This document shows positions 1 through 10,850 of a stretch of DNA of 64,000 nt, piece after piece. The notes under the pieces are model-generated. The model saw nothing but the letters and a program-made list of their open reading frames with translations, had not been told where the DNA came from and searched no databases. Made by a program: the position numbers and the translations under genes. How positions within the stretch are numbered: the first letter of the stretch is position 1; the number at the start of each line of letters is the position of its first letter. The stretch lies in NCBI RefSeq assembly GCF_002994745.2, contig NC_037088.1, forward strand, positions 65,056,397 to 65,120,396, read 5' to 3'. This DNA is from Rosa chinensis (lineage: Eukaryota; Streptophyta; Magnoliopsida; Rosales; Rosaceae).

Positions 1-625
1 ACGAATATGATTTCTTCTTCTGGACATTTCTGATTTGGTAAGCAGGTAATGAAGTTGAGATGTCAGAACTTAAAAGACCTAAGCTTCTCTTTGAAAGTTT
101 GAAGTCTCTAGTGGAGGTTGCTGGAGGAGAGACTGGATTGATTTCTCGGGCACTGATGATGGACCGGTTAGGAGGACGGTGGCGCTGGGCTCAACGAAAG
201 GTGGTGTCTAATCAACCGCCCTCTTCTCAGGCTTTTCTTAAGTTGGCACATGTTCACGTGGTGGAAAGATGAGACCCCCGGTCTATCAAAACAAGAGGTT
301 CCTCTTTGATACTGTTGAGCGGGAAAAAGGAGTGGCCCTAGAGCTGCTATAGGCCTCACTGCTGGACTCGGGCGGAAAAAAAGTATTTGCGCTTCTAGAC
401 TGAGGCCCAATACGAACAATGAGCGGTGCTAAACCACCTTCTCTCTTCCTTGTGCACTACTTTCATCGAAGAGACACATCGGCGTCCAACGTCTCCCCCA
501 TATGGACTTATTTTGTAGAGTCACCGGCTTTGAGGGACGGACAACCCGATGCGACCCTCACTTATTGGGAGGCAACCGTGAAAAGTGATTTCGGAGACCA
601 CGGGCGGAGCGAGAGGTAGCTATCC
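1..625. other. GC-richer block, possible organellar (mitochondrial) insertion
   Basis: The first ~625 bases are clearly richer in G and C than the AT-rich DNA that starts abruptly after about 630. Short open frames occur on both strands (plus 60-272 and 419-619), but I recognise none of them and none has splice signals. The texture, with purine-rich runs and balanced base use without A/T homopolymers, resembles plant mitochondrial intergenic DNA, which is often copied into the nucleus. That is inference from composition only. A fragment of an old retroelement is the alternative. Confidence 0.3.
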
Positions 626-920
626 TGTGTTATAGCTCAAGTGACATTATCAAACTTCTATATAGATTGTATTTAAATTCTATAGTTTTTTTTATAGATT
701 TACATATCGTGTGCTTTTTAGTCCACCTAAAAAAATAAAAATAAACTATTATGCTTCTGTCATTATCGAAAATGAAGATAAAATTTTCATCTTCGTTAGC
801 AACATTCTTCATCGCCCTCCCCCTATACCAATTTTCTCATAGTGCATTGCATGAACATTTATGATTTTATTTTTAGTTTAAAGAAAAACAGCTTAAATGA
901 TAATTTTATTCATACGGTCA

Positions 921-1133
921 TACCTACTTTGATTATTTTTACCACTAACTAGCTAAAAGGATATAGTGATGACACTGAATTTACTAGTCTTAACTCGTAC
1001 AGGACATGAGCCGATGTAATGAGTTCAAAAGATGACCATTTGTTGTGTTTAAAACAAAAGAAAAAGGAAGGGCATCAATTTCATTCACGTAATGACCATG
1101 ACTTCAACAGTTAACTATTAGGGTAATAAGAAA
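921..1133 (+). repeat. Direct repeat, copy 1 (flanks TPP2 relic)
   Basis: This stretch shares long words with 5170-5426 in the same orientation: the 'attatttttaccacta' / 'ctaaaaggatat' start, the 'gccgatgtaatgagttc' core, and a 'cgtaa.gaccatgact' end. The copies differ by substitutions and small indels and sit on either side of the TPP2 relic. No terminal inverted repeats are obvious. It could be an unclassified dispersed element or the mark of a local duplication. Confidence 0.6.
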
Positions 1134-1382
1134 TCAGAAAAGAAAGGGCAGCTATTAGCATTAATTAGCACCGTCTATCTCTTGGCCGGTAATGCTTTTG
1201 ACAACCAATACGTGTCTCATTATTTAAATAAGATATACTTACTAAGGTTCTTATATGAGGAAATTAACACATGGATCACTAATACTATTGTTTCAGTAGG
1301 ATTGTACAGCTAACTTAAGGATGAATATATACTATTGTTTCACTAATACGTGTCTCATTATTCCCTTATGTTTCATTGACAG

Positions 1383-4200
1383 AGAGAAATAAGGAAAAAA
1401 TGGGATGAACAAAACCAAGAAATTGCAAAGGCTGTTAAGCATCTTCATGAATTTGACCAGGTTGTTGCATAAGATGATAAGATGCTTCTTTATTTCTTGC
1501 ATGCACATGCATGTGATCCTGAAACACAATTTACTCTTTACTCCATACGGTGTTGTAAATTTCGATTTTTAAGCATGGGTGGCATAATCAATGTTGAAAT
1601 TTTAAAAACACTAAACTGATTATTAATTGTTGCATTGTTCAAACTAACTTAAGAAGTTAAGATCACTTCCTGTCTTCCTCTTTTGCACACTTTGCATGCA
1701 CTTTATAGTAATTATATGAGTGATGTAATATTTTATTGTTTGATTCAAGATTATTTTCTTCTCATGGAGCCATGGGGCTCCAGCTTCTCATCGTATTCCG
1801 TTTATGTACGTCTTCCTGTTCAAAATTCATTATATAGTTTTGTTCCTAGCTATGTAAATGAGTGTATGAATTCAACTGCTCATAGTCCTCATTTGAAATG
1901 TACATTTGGTCTTTGAATAGCCACATAGAATTATCTCACATAGTAAAGCATCTTTTCCATCTGACTAATTTCTTTAAAGAATATGTTCGCAAGCTTTTCT
2001 GCTGTTTCACTCCTAGATATTATTAACTGAGGTGCTCTTATAAATTTTTACATTGTGATGCTCGTAACTGTGTACCTTTTCATGTAACTGTATGCCAGAA
2101 ACATAGTAGAGTGGAGGATGCTAACTTGAAAAGGGCTCGGGAGGACCTGCAAAACAGAGTTGATTACCTAAAAAAGCAAGCTGAGGTGAGTGCCAAGTTT
2201 TTTTTTAATTAAGTTTTTCTACAATTCTTAAAGGTAACATTGATCTTGTATTTTCTAGAGCTATGATGAAAAAGGGCCTGTCATAGATGCTGTTGTATGG
2301 CATGATGGAGAAGTATGGAGAGTTTCCATTGATACAGAGACTGTTGAGGATGACCCTGATTGTGGAAAACTCGCTGACTTTGTGCCCTAACTAAATATAG
2401 ATATGCTTAACTTGGTTTCTAGTGGCAATACATGTGAGAAGTATAGTGGTGGGACAAAGATGTGAGATACTCTTTTTGTACGTGGAGAACTTGAGACTGT
2501 ATGCTGAAGTGTTGATATTCTCTTCAACGTTGTAGTTGTCTTGTTGAAAAAACCTGCCTATTAACTTTTTCCCCAAAGGCCTTTACATGCTATGTGTAAC
2601 TAAACCAAGGATAGACAATTTTCTTACTTGAATTTTAGCATTTGATGTGCATGTCCCTAATTTCCCTCCTGTGTAATCATATAGTATTATTACTATTACT
2701 TTTTGCCCAGATGAAACCTCCTCAGTAATATATTTTAAATCGAACCACTTACGATGCTTTAAACCAAACAGTGTTTTTTGTTTCTTATGGAAATTTCCTA
2801 TTTGATATTTTGAATAAGTTATATATTCATATTTGGTGTTTTAGTTTCCTATATATGGTGGGCTGATTCTATAGAATGTTCTTAGTTTATATAAACTCTG
2901 TACGGGATACAACGAAAGTATGGCGTTTTCGGCAAATTGGATGCCTGTAATGTGTATGATGAAGGGAAGATATTGAGGATCGTGACAGATTGCTCTCCCC
3001 ATGGCACAAATGTTTCTGGCATTGATACTGCTTTACATGCAAAGGTACTGTTAGATAACTTTATTCCATTGCTGCACCTCGATAGACGATAGTAAGACAA
3101 TATACTTATGATACTCGTTGTTGTTCTTAGGAGGCCCGGCCTGTCGAATGGAGTTGCACCTGGAGCACAGTTACATATTGTAAAATTGGGGACGCACGCT
3201 TAGGTTCAATAGAGACAAGAACTGGGCTTACTCGAGTTTTGATTGCTGCTGTGGAGGTTTCAAAATCTCTGTTTTGGACATACCAATCTGAGGGTATATA
3301 TCAGTGTATTGATGGCTGTAATACAATGTTTTTTGCACCATAAATGTGATCCGATCAAATGAGTTATGGAGAATCAGCGTTACTACCGGACTATGGGTGC
3401 TTTGTTGACCTCGTTAATGAAGTATGATTTCTACATTATTAACTGTTGCTTTCATAGCTGTACTGATATCTTCCTTTCTTTTTCCTTTCATGCGTTATGT
3501 TACCATCTCTTTATTGATACTAAATTAGGCTGTGAACAAGCATCGTCTGGTATTTGTGAGTAATGCTGGCAATAGTGGTCCGGCATTGAGCACTGTTGGG
3601 CACCTTGGTACTACATCGATCAAGCAATATAGGAGTGGTGCACATGTCTCTCCTGCAATGGCTGCTGGTGCTCATTGTGTAGATGAAGCCCCTGGTGAAG
3701 AATACACTTGGTATATTAACTTCCTTAGTCACTTTTAAACACGAGTTCCTCATTCAGCAAAGCCGGCTTACTTTAGGTTGCTCTACTGGTTTCATCACAA
3801 TTTGGTTTTTCTGCAGGTCTAGCCGAGGACCAACTGCTGCCGATGGAGATCTTGGTGTCAAGTGTCTGTATAAGTGCTCGGCGCAGCTGTTGCTCCTGTT
3901 CCTAGATGGACTCTCCAACGACAGATGCTCATGAATGGAACATCAATGACATCCCATCTGCTTGTGGTGGAATTGCACCACTCATAAGTGCATTGAAGGT
4001 ACTTCTGTTTTGCATAGTCTTCGTTTATATCCCTTTTGACTAAGTTAAACATGTATTTTGTTTGCGTAATTTTTTGAAGTCTTGCTTTTTATAGGCTGAG
4101 GGTATCCTGTGAGTCCATGTATAGTGTAAGGAAGGCTCTTGAAAATACATCTGTTCCCGTAGGCAGTTTGCCAGAATATAAATTATCAACTGGGCAAAGA
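1383..4200 (+). pseudogene. TPP2: Tripeptidyl-peptidase II, decayed internal part
   Basis: Exon-sized pieces in the right order match the catalytic half of plant TPP2, a giant serine peptidase of the subtilase clan that trims peptides released by the proteasome. Exons seen: 1383-1460 (RKKWDEQNQE), 2099-2185, 2259-~2402, ~2907-3044, 3131-~3258, 3339-3421, 3529-3710, 3817-3998 and 4095-~4200. The His motif survives as SPHGTNVSG, the oxyanion block as AGNSGPAL and the Ser motif as NGTSMTS. Lesions: a lost C after LADFVP creating TAA; four codons missing in 'DAC-NVYDEG'; frameshifts around the CKIGD block; an acceptor reading AC instead of AG before 3339; several indels in the Ser exon; and a frameshift after AEGI. 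The N-terminal exons and everything after the LSTGQ block are absent. It is a pseudogene, not a processed copy, because introns remain. Confidence 0.9.
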
Positions 4201-5169
4201 CATAAGTTGACAACTTTGGATCCTTACCATACTAACAAGTACCATAATTCTGCTAAGATACTTGTCAACAGGAACCATAATTCTCAACCCCCCCCCCAAA
4301 TTAGGGTTTCACGTTTTACGCAAACTAATTAACAGAAATTTTAAATGCTTGTTCTTTTCTATCTAAGAGTTATTTATAGAGGAAAAAAAATTTCCCAAGG
4401 CAATAATGTTTACAAAGTAGGTTTTGGATTCCTACTCATGAATGAAGTTCCAATAAAGAATATCAGTAATGTCAAATAGACCGAAGATATTAAAGCGTAC
4501 TTCTATACAGACATCAGATGTTGGCTGCTTCTAATGCAGTAATGTCAATTCTAGAACAAGAAAGTATCAGCATAGACCTTAATTACATAGGCCGGGAGGT
4601 CGTCAGGTCGAATGGTTCTTTGTTCCTATATATGGAGTAGAGGAAGTATACTTTCTTCAATCTTGGGAGGAGAAGCATTAGCATTATCACCATGTACTCC
4701 CAGTAAAGAACATGGTCCCAGTCCTCAACATTCTCAGAACTGTGCAGACCTTTATGTAGGTTCTCATAACTCTCAGAATCTGTATAATATGAATTGGATA
4801 GGAAATTCACAAGTATTACTAATTCAGATTTTTGGGATCAATTTCTAAAACAAAATCAAACAACAAGAAGCCATTAGGGTACTAACTCCAGAAACAACGA
4901 GCTAGGTACCATAACGTGCAGATGAGAAAAGCAAAATATAACTATAAGAAGCTAGCTAGCTTGCAATATAATGGCTAGTCCAACTGAAAATCAAGTTCAC
5001 TGTATAAAATATAAACCAATTACCACAAATCAGAAACTGTCAACACTTAATGATCAAGCTAAAAGCGCCAAGTACAAAGGCAGATAAAGAACACTCGATT
5101 GGTTTTGTGTCAACTGTATAAGGAAGGAAGAAGGTGCTAGAAAAACGGCTTAGGCGATACTTTTATTTA
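4201..5169. other. Non-coding, no gene seen
   Basis: After homology to TPP2 ends at about 4200 the sequence is AT-rich with no recognisable exon. Around 4900-4990 a phrase 'gagaaaagcaaaatataact' appears that recurs at about 5463, just after the second copy of the direct repeat, so part of this stretch belongs to a locally repeated unit. Confidence 0.5.
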
Positions 5170-5426
5170 TAGCTACTTTCATTATTTTTACCACTAAATA
5201 ACTAAAAGGATATAATGATGGCACTGTGACTATAACAAAATTTATAGTCTCAAAGATAGAGCAAAATATAAGTCTCTAGCTCACACAGGACTAAATGGCA
5301 TAAGCCGATGTAATGAGTTCGGAAGGTGACCATTTGTGGTGTTTAAAAAAAAAAAAAAAAAGGCTTCAGATTCATTCATGCACGTAACGACCATGACTTT
5401 GACAGTCACGACAAACAATTAGGATA
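5170..5426 (+). repeat. Direct repeat, copy 2
   Basis: This is the second copy of the unit at 921-1133, in the same orientation, with an A17-18 run at about 5346 where copy 1 has a shorter A-rich stretch. It carries an extra ~40 bases near 5230-5270 absent from copy 1. The sequence just after it repeats a phrase found near 4930. Confidence 0.6.
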
Positions 5427-5700
5427 GTATAACCCCAGGAACTACAAGCTAAAATAAGGTGAAGAGAAAAGCAAAATATAACTATTCGCAATACTCATAG
5501 ATAAAAGCATCATAAATTGTTCTTCACACAAATAATTAAGCTTAATTACGAGGTTAGAACCTTCATCTACTAAAAACGCACAACTTGGTGAGTAGGAAGT
5601 CGTAATAGATCGAATAACCTGATGGAAAATAAAACCACGAAACGTTATTTTGAGGACGCATTCGATTTGTTGCATAAAGAGAAAGGGGATAGCGGATTTG

Positions 5701-6117
5701 TCATGGATAATTTGGGAAGGCCGAAAGGGGCATATACTTATAGTCGGGGCAGACGTCCCCCCAGTGACCAAAATCAAAACAATGACCACACCTCCTGAGA
5801 ACAGCAAGTCCTCCCTCAGCACAGCATGCAAGTCCCCACTTACCACAACCCTTGCATTTTATGTCATAGAGACGCCCAACTTGTTGGCCTGGTGGAACAT
5901 TATCTCGCCATGGGCATTCCAAGTTAAAGTGGTCCCCAAGACAGATGGGACAACCGTCTTCTGCTTCTTCTTCTTCTCTGATTTCTTCCTTTTTAGAGTC
6001 TTTCACATACACAAACACATAGTCGCCCATACGGAGATAAGACTCTCCAGCATCATTTGTTTTCATCTGACCTAATAATTTTTCACCTGGAAGGTATGCA
6101 GAGAACATAACAAACAA
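5701..6117 (-). CDS. Small zinc-knuckle protein or exon, unrecognised family
   Basis: An open frame of 138 residues contains one perfect CCHC knuckle, CGHCFDFGHWGDVC (C-x2-C-x4-H-x4-C), and a looser one, CPICLGDHFNLEC (C-x2-C-x3-H-x4-C). Between them lies a Cys pair (CKGCGKWGLACC), and an acidic run (EEEEAED) precedes the first knuckle. A good acceptor (ccttccag) falls at about 6092 on the minus strand, so the true coding part may be a terminal exon starting at GEKLLGQ rather than at the ATG. CCHC knuckles bind single-stranded nucleic acid; the substrate here is unknown. I do not recognise the family. It could be a captured fragment in a transposon. Confidence 0.45.
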   Translation of the reverse strand: MFVMFSAYLPGEKLLGQMKTNDAGESYLRMGDYVFVYVKDSKKEEIREEEEAEDGCPICLGDHFNLECPWRDNVPPGQQVGRLYDIKCKGCGKWGLACCAEGGLAVLRRCGHCFDFGHWGDVCPDYKYMPLSAFPNYP

Positions 6118-6493
6118 TAATCAAACTAGGAAACAAGTTGACTTGATGAATTATAATCAACAGGAAAGAATGGAAGAGCTGTTGGCAAATATAAAAACTT
6201 TATCACAGTTATGCATCATCGATCAGCATGTACAAACTGAAATAATTTAAGATAAATTACATAGTAGCACATGACCAAAGATGTAAATATAGAAAACTCA
6301 CTTTCAAAAAGATTTATATAAATAAAGACATAAGTCCAGACCCAAAAGCCAAATGATGCAAGCATAACATTTAATTTTAATGAAAAATGACCAAAATGCT
6401 CGAGTTTCATCATAATTTACGGGTATTACCACTGACCAAATATCCAAAACCCAGAGCTCAAATGCTACCCAAAACCCCGGCGGCTTAGCTGCC

Positions 6494-6637
6494 ATGGCCG
6501 AATCTCCGATTATTCTAGAAAGCCGGAAAAGAAAGTACACCGACGACGGCGACGATAAGGCTCAGGTAGCAGCACCATTGCGGCATATAAAAAGCATCGT
6601 TTTATCACTAAGCAAGCGCCCAGACCTCATCGAATAA
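6494..6637 (+). CDS. Possible first exon or gene fragment (MAESPIIL...)
   Basis: A 47-codon frame begins MAESPIILESRKRKYTDDGD and is GC-richer than its surroundings. A GT follows the CAG at about 6565, so it could be a first exon ending there. The charged composition and basic cluster look like the start of a nuclear protein, but I cannot name it and no second exon is seen. The Mutator-like MITE at 6702 inserted just downstream. Confidence 0.2.
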   Translation: MAESPIILESRKRKYTDDGDDKAQVAAPLRHIKSIVLSLSKRPDLIE

Positions 6638-6701
6638 AACGAACTCGAACGATTTCCACCGTAACCATCCTTCCACCTTCTCACTTTCACTTTTCTTCAT
6701 T

Positions 6702-7553
6702 GAGTTTTTCTATTGGAACCTCTAAATTTGCTCACTTGACCTCTATGCTTTTTGCACCTCCTATCAAATTTTCAAATACTAAATTTACTCACTACACCTA
6801 ACTAAAGTTTCTTAAATAACCTCACTCATATAATTTGCAAACAAACTATTATCTTTAAAATAAAAAAAACTTAGTCATTTCAATGATTAATTACTCTGTA
6901 ATCTTAATTACATGTCTATTCCTTAATCAGACAACATAAATCTCTTATCTAATAAAAAAATCAAAAATAATTTCTAATCAACAAGAAAATAACATGAACT
7001 ATTGTGTGATTTTTTTAAAACTTTTTTTTTCTTTTAGTTGTGCAAAAAAAAAAAAGAGTAATCATTTTTTTCTTAATGTTTTTTTTTCTCTATTTTTTGC
7101 GCCTCATGAATAATTATTTAATTTTTTTTTTTAGTTTTTCTATAAATGCTAGCTCTCTCTCTCTCTCTCTCTCTTTTTACAAATATAATAGATAGACTTA
7201 GATTTAGGTTATAATATGATTTATTTTTCTCTCCCTCACAATATGTGTTCAACATGTATATCATATATTTTTATGTCACATGATCTTAATCATAGTTTTA
7301 GTTCTTATTAAATATATATGAATGCTATAATGAGTATGTAGTGAAATTGGAAAATGAAAATAGATAAGGAAAATAATAAAGAATGTAATCTGATTATTAT
7401 TGAATTGGAAAGTTTAGAGAAATAACAATAATATTTTTTTGATATAATTATTGTCCTTAATAGTCATTTTATAGTAGGTTATATATGTAATTTAATAATT
7501 CGATTATGAATGAGGTCAAGTAAGCAGATTTGGAGGTCTAAATAGAAACACTC
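6702..7553. mobile_element. Mutator-like MITE, complete
   Basis: The element starts GAGTTTTTCTATTGGAACC and ends with the inverse of GAGTGTTTCTATTTAGACC. The two ends match over about 42 bases with few mismatches. It is flanked by a perfect 9-bp target duplication, TTCTTCATT, at 6693-6701 and 7554-7562. Length is 852 bp, the interior is very AT-rich and no transposase frame is seen. Nine-base duplications with long terminal inverted repeats are the hallmark of Mutator-like elements. Confidence 0.92.
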
Positions 7554-7562
7554 TTCTTCATT

Positions 7563-8900
7563 CTACTTATTTCCAAAGCAGAAGCTTTGATTTTGGCTTT
7601 CTCACACAGCGATGTAGGTTACGAGGAGAAGCGGGAGTTGCTGATACGGGGAATCGACAAGAAGAAGAAGAGAGAGCTCGGCGGTGCAATGGGAGTTACA
7701 AAGAATGGTGGAGAATCTACACTTGGTTCATCAAGAGAGCTAATTCTCAATACCACCTACCTTAATTACAAAGGTATCAATTCGCATTTAGATGGAGATG
7801 CAAGGGTTGGTTTCAGATTCGGATCTAGAGGTGGGTTTTCTCCATTTTCGCCCATGTATTGGATTTTGATTGAGGTTGAGTATTCGGAGGTGGGTTTCCT
7901 CTGTTTGGGAATATATTTGGATCTTGAAGGAGATGGGTTGTTTGAAACTGGGTTTTAATTTGGGAAATTTGAGGTTTGGAGCTGGGTTTTTCAATCTTAA
8001 TGAGCTGGTATTCTCAATATATAATTGCAACTGCTAATTGCAGCTGGTCATAGTTCAACAGTCTAGCTATCGCCCAACAATCTAAGATAGCTTAAGCAAT
8101 CAAAATCCAATTGCTATGTCATTTTTCTTAGGTCCCAAAATTTCAGTCTTTGCAGTACTCTCATTGGATTTTCAAAATACTCAAGGTCATCCCTTTGAGC
8201 AATGCAAGACCTAGAAAATAAAATCAATCTAGGCCAAAGAAACAAAACCCAGGAGAAACACAATTCAAAATCAAAACCCAAGAGAAACCCAATACTATGA
8301 AACTTGTTTTCTAATGTACTTTTTTTTAGTGAGTTCTTTGATTTTAATAGTTTTCTGGGAGCCCATTTTGTGGTTTTCTTCAAGACTGATTCTTTTTGTT
8401 TTGGGAATTTAGCGCTATGTAGAAAGATAGGATTTTTGTGATTGTATGTTGGTCTGTTCTTTGCAGCTGTGATGCCCTCTTTCTATGTAAAAAAAATCTA
8501 TAATGGCTTTTGCTATATGATTTGTTAATGCCCTCTTTCTATGAAATTCATTTTATCTCATGACCAAACAGTAAGATCAGCAAGATTCAATTTATTTTTT
8601 ATTTGGATCCAAACTAGAATTTTCACAAAAGAGTTTTGGGGAAAATTCATTTGATTAATTAAAATCATTTCTTTGGGTATGCCCAGAATAATGAGAAAGA
8701 AAGATGAATAGATCAATGAGAACAAGAAAGGCGGAGAGGGTAGAGGAAGAAGACGAGAGGTGGAGAGGGTGGAAAAAACTATTATTCAGCTCTTGGATAC
8801 CACATGCAGCGCCTAATGCAATATTCTATGGACAAAGATGATCTGATGAACTTTATGCTACTGTGTGTAGGTGCAAAAGGGTGATCCTGCTATTGCTCTA
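7563..8900. other. Region without a recognisable gene
   Basis: A 123-codon plus-strand frame at 7587-7958 begins with a charged stretch (GYEEKRELLIRGIDKKKK) and then turns into low-complexity hydrophobic/Gly sequence. I do not recognise it and give it little weight as a gene; its start resembles an exon cut off by the MITE insertion. From 7960 to 8900 I see only AT-rich, non-coding DNA with a short duplicated phrase 'gccctctttctatg' at 8473 and 8530. Confidence 0.3.
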
Positions 8901-8959
8901 GCAATTTTGCTGTGGGAATGATGCGATTTTCAATGTTTTTAATTTCATTCATGGATGGA

Positions 8960-9322
8960 CAGATCTAATTGCTACTACTCATGTTCCTGCTATTGCTACT
9001 GTAAATGAAGCTGCTATTGAACCAAAAACATGTTCAGCAATAATTCAATAAAGAAGAAAAAGAATCCTACTACTGCTTATTGACATATCTAATTGTTTCT
9101 GCTCCTGCTCCTGCTCCTGCTACTGCAAATGAAGCTGCTACTGAACCAAGGACACGATCAGCAATAAAGAAGAAAAAGTATCCTACTACTGCTACTAAAC
9201 CGAGGACACGTTCAACTGCTCTTGCTACTACTACTGCTCCTGTTACTATAAATGAAGCTGCTACTGAACTGAGAATACGTTCAGCCATAAATAAGAAAAA
9301 GAAGTTTAACGAAGAGCGCTGA
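8960..9322 (+). repeat. Degenerate tandem repeat encoding NEAATEPRTRSAIKKKK-like units
   Basis: Three to four imperfect copies of a ~90-110-base unit run through this stretch. In one frame (9080-9322) they read as Ala/Pro/Thr-rich spacers followed by NEAATEPRTRSAIKKKK and variants ending in basic runs; an earlier copy near 9000 is broken by stops. The periodic coding signal suggests a former repeat protein with Lys-rich, histone-H1-like segments. No start, splice site or named family is visible, so it may be only a minisatellite that happens to be open. Confidence 0.45.
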
Positions 9323-9349
9323 GATTCTCTCTCTTAGCAACGTGTAAAA

Positions 9350-9740
9350 GGATTGGATGAGTATGAGTGCAGCGAGTGTAGTAACAGGATTGGACGAGTG
9401 CAGTAGCAGGATTAGGGGATGACAAGTGCAGTAGCAGGATTAGGCGATGACAAGTGCAGTAGCAGGATTGGACGATGACGAGTGCAGTAGCAGAACACGA
9501 GTACGAGGGCAGTTGCAGAACTAGATGGAGTATGAGTGTAGCGAGTGCAGTAGCAGGATTAGACGAGTGTAGTAGTAGGATTAGACAATCACAAGTGCAG
9601 TAGAGGAACATGAGTAGCAGAACTGGACATGAGTACAAGTGCAGTAGCAGAACTTGACGAGTATGAGTGCAGCGAGTTCAGTAGCAGGAATGGATGAGTG
9701 CAATAGTAGGATTAGGCGATGAGATTAGAGTAGTAGGAGA
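9350..9740 (+). repeat. Minisatellite with ~28-base unit
   Basis: About a dozen imperfect copies of a unit close to 'gacaagtgcagtagcaggat' plus 'taggcgat' are arranged head to tail, with some units shortened or interleaved with 'gagtatgagtgcagcgagtg'. There is no coding constraint on the plus strand; the minus strand is partly open because the unit length varies. It directly follows the peptide-like repeat above. Confidence 0.8.
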
Positions 9741-9749
9741 GTGAGGTCT

Positions 9750-9860
9750 TGTGAAGTAACATAAAGAAATTATTCTCAAGGAAAAAAAAAGTAATATAAA
9801 CATATTATTCTCAAGGAAAAAAATAAGTAACATAAAGGGATTATTCTCAGAAAAATAAAT
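9750..9860 (+). repeat. Three copies of a ~38-base AT-rich unit
   Basis: The unit 'agtaacataaagaaattatt' followed by 'ctcaaggaaaaaaa' occurs three times in a row with small changes, ending in a short (aaat)n run at 9851-9870. Confidence 0.7.
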
Positions 9861-9874
9861 AAATAAATAAAAGA

Positions 9875-10092
9875 ATTAGAAGTCAAAATAAGTAATTAAG
9901 GGTAAAAAAGTAAATTAACTCATGACATTTGACAAGTGGAGAGCAGATTGTCCTTACTTGTAAGATTTAATCATTATAAAAGGATTAGAAGTTAAAAGAA
10001 GTAGTTAAGGGTAAAAAAGTAAATTAACTCATGACATGTGCCAAGTGGATAGCACATTGTCCTTATTTGTAAGATTTAGTCCTTATATGTTT
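9875..10092 (+). repeat. Tandem duplication, 109-base unit
   Basis: Two adjacent copies begin 'attagaagt.aaa' at 9875 and 9984. They share 'agggtaaaaaagtaaattaa', 'ctcatgaca', 'caagtgga' and 'ttgtaagattta'. Divergence is low, so the duplication is fairly recent. Confidence 0.8.
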
Positions 10093-10439
10093 AATTCAAT
10101 CTTTAATGATGTATTTGTTTAGTCATCTTTTGTCAATAACTTATATGTAATTTGTTATTTAATAAATGGGTATTGACAAGGTGACATGAAACAGACAAAC
10201 AAGCATGTAAATGAGCCGTTTCTGGAGAAATTTATCTCACAAAAGCTAGTGTTAGTCTAATGGGCTGTTTAGCAGTTAGAACTTAGAACCATTTAGATTC
10301 TTCTGGTAACTAACCGGGTTGCTCCTGCTCTTCAAAACTGAATAACGGAGCTTCCAAGTATCAAGCAAGATTCATGGCAGATTCTAGTGATTTGTGGCCA
10401 GAGCATCCCACATCAAGTCCCAATTTTGTATTTAGTCCG

Positions 10440-10850
10440 CGGATAAAGAGGTTAAAGATCAACTGTTCAGTAGGCAACTCAGGTACTTGCGCAGGTAATC
10501 TTTAGAACTCTTTTTGTAACTCTTTCACTGAACCCTTCTGATCAAGCAGGCAAAGATCAACAAAAAGGGACAAAGTGCTCCAAAAATAGCTTCACAAAAT
10601 GTGTCCATGAATCCAAGCTGTGATACGACTCGTACCAGCACATCCATGGACTTGCATCCCCAAGTAAGTGGAGGGAGGCAATCTGTACTTTCTCCTTGTA
10701 AGGAGTTTTGAGGTGTTTAAATTAACGCTAGCAGATTAGGATCCAGTCCAGGGGTTTTCTTTTCCTCCATGCCAGTGAAACACATGGAAGCTCAATGGCA
10801 ACCTTCCGACGTTGATACCAGGAACTGATTATTTGGAGGCCATAGTGTTT
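10440..10850 (-). mobile_element. Ty3/gypsy gag fragment
   Basis: Read on the minus strand, the sequence encodes KVQIASLHLLGDASPW, then a Trp-Tyr-Glu segment and WTHFVKLFLEHF, the typical core of plant retrotransposon Gag (KIQLASLHLEGDA...W..F...F). A run matching SVKE follows in another frame. Upstream on the same strand a 'cctggtatcaacg' phrase weakly resembles the initiator-Met tRNA primer site. Frameshifts and stops break it, and no other gypsy domain is found nearby. Confidence 0.65.

Noticed and set aside
7587..7958. 123-codon plus-strand frame as a gene
   Set aside because: After a charged start it becomes low-complexity hydrophobic and Gly-rich with no family match.
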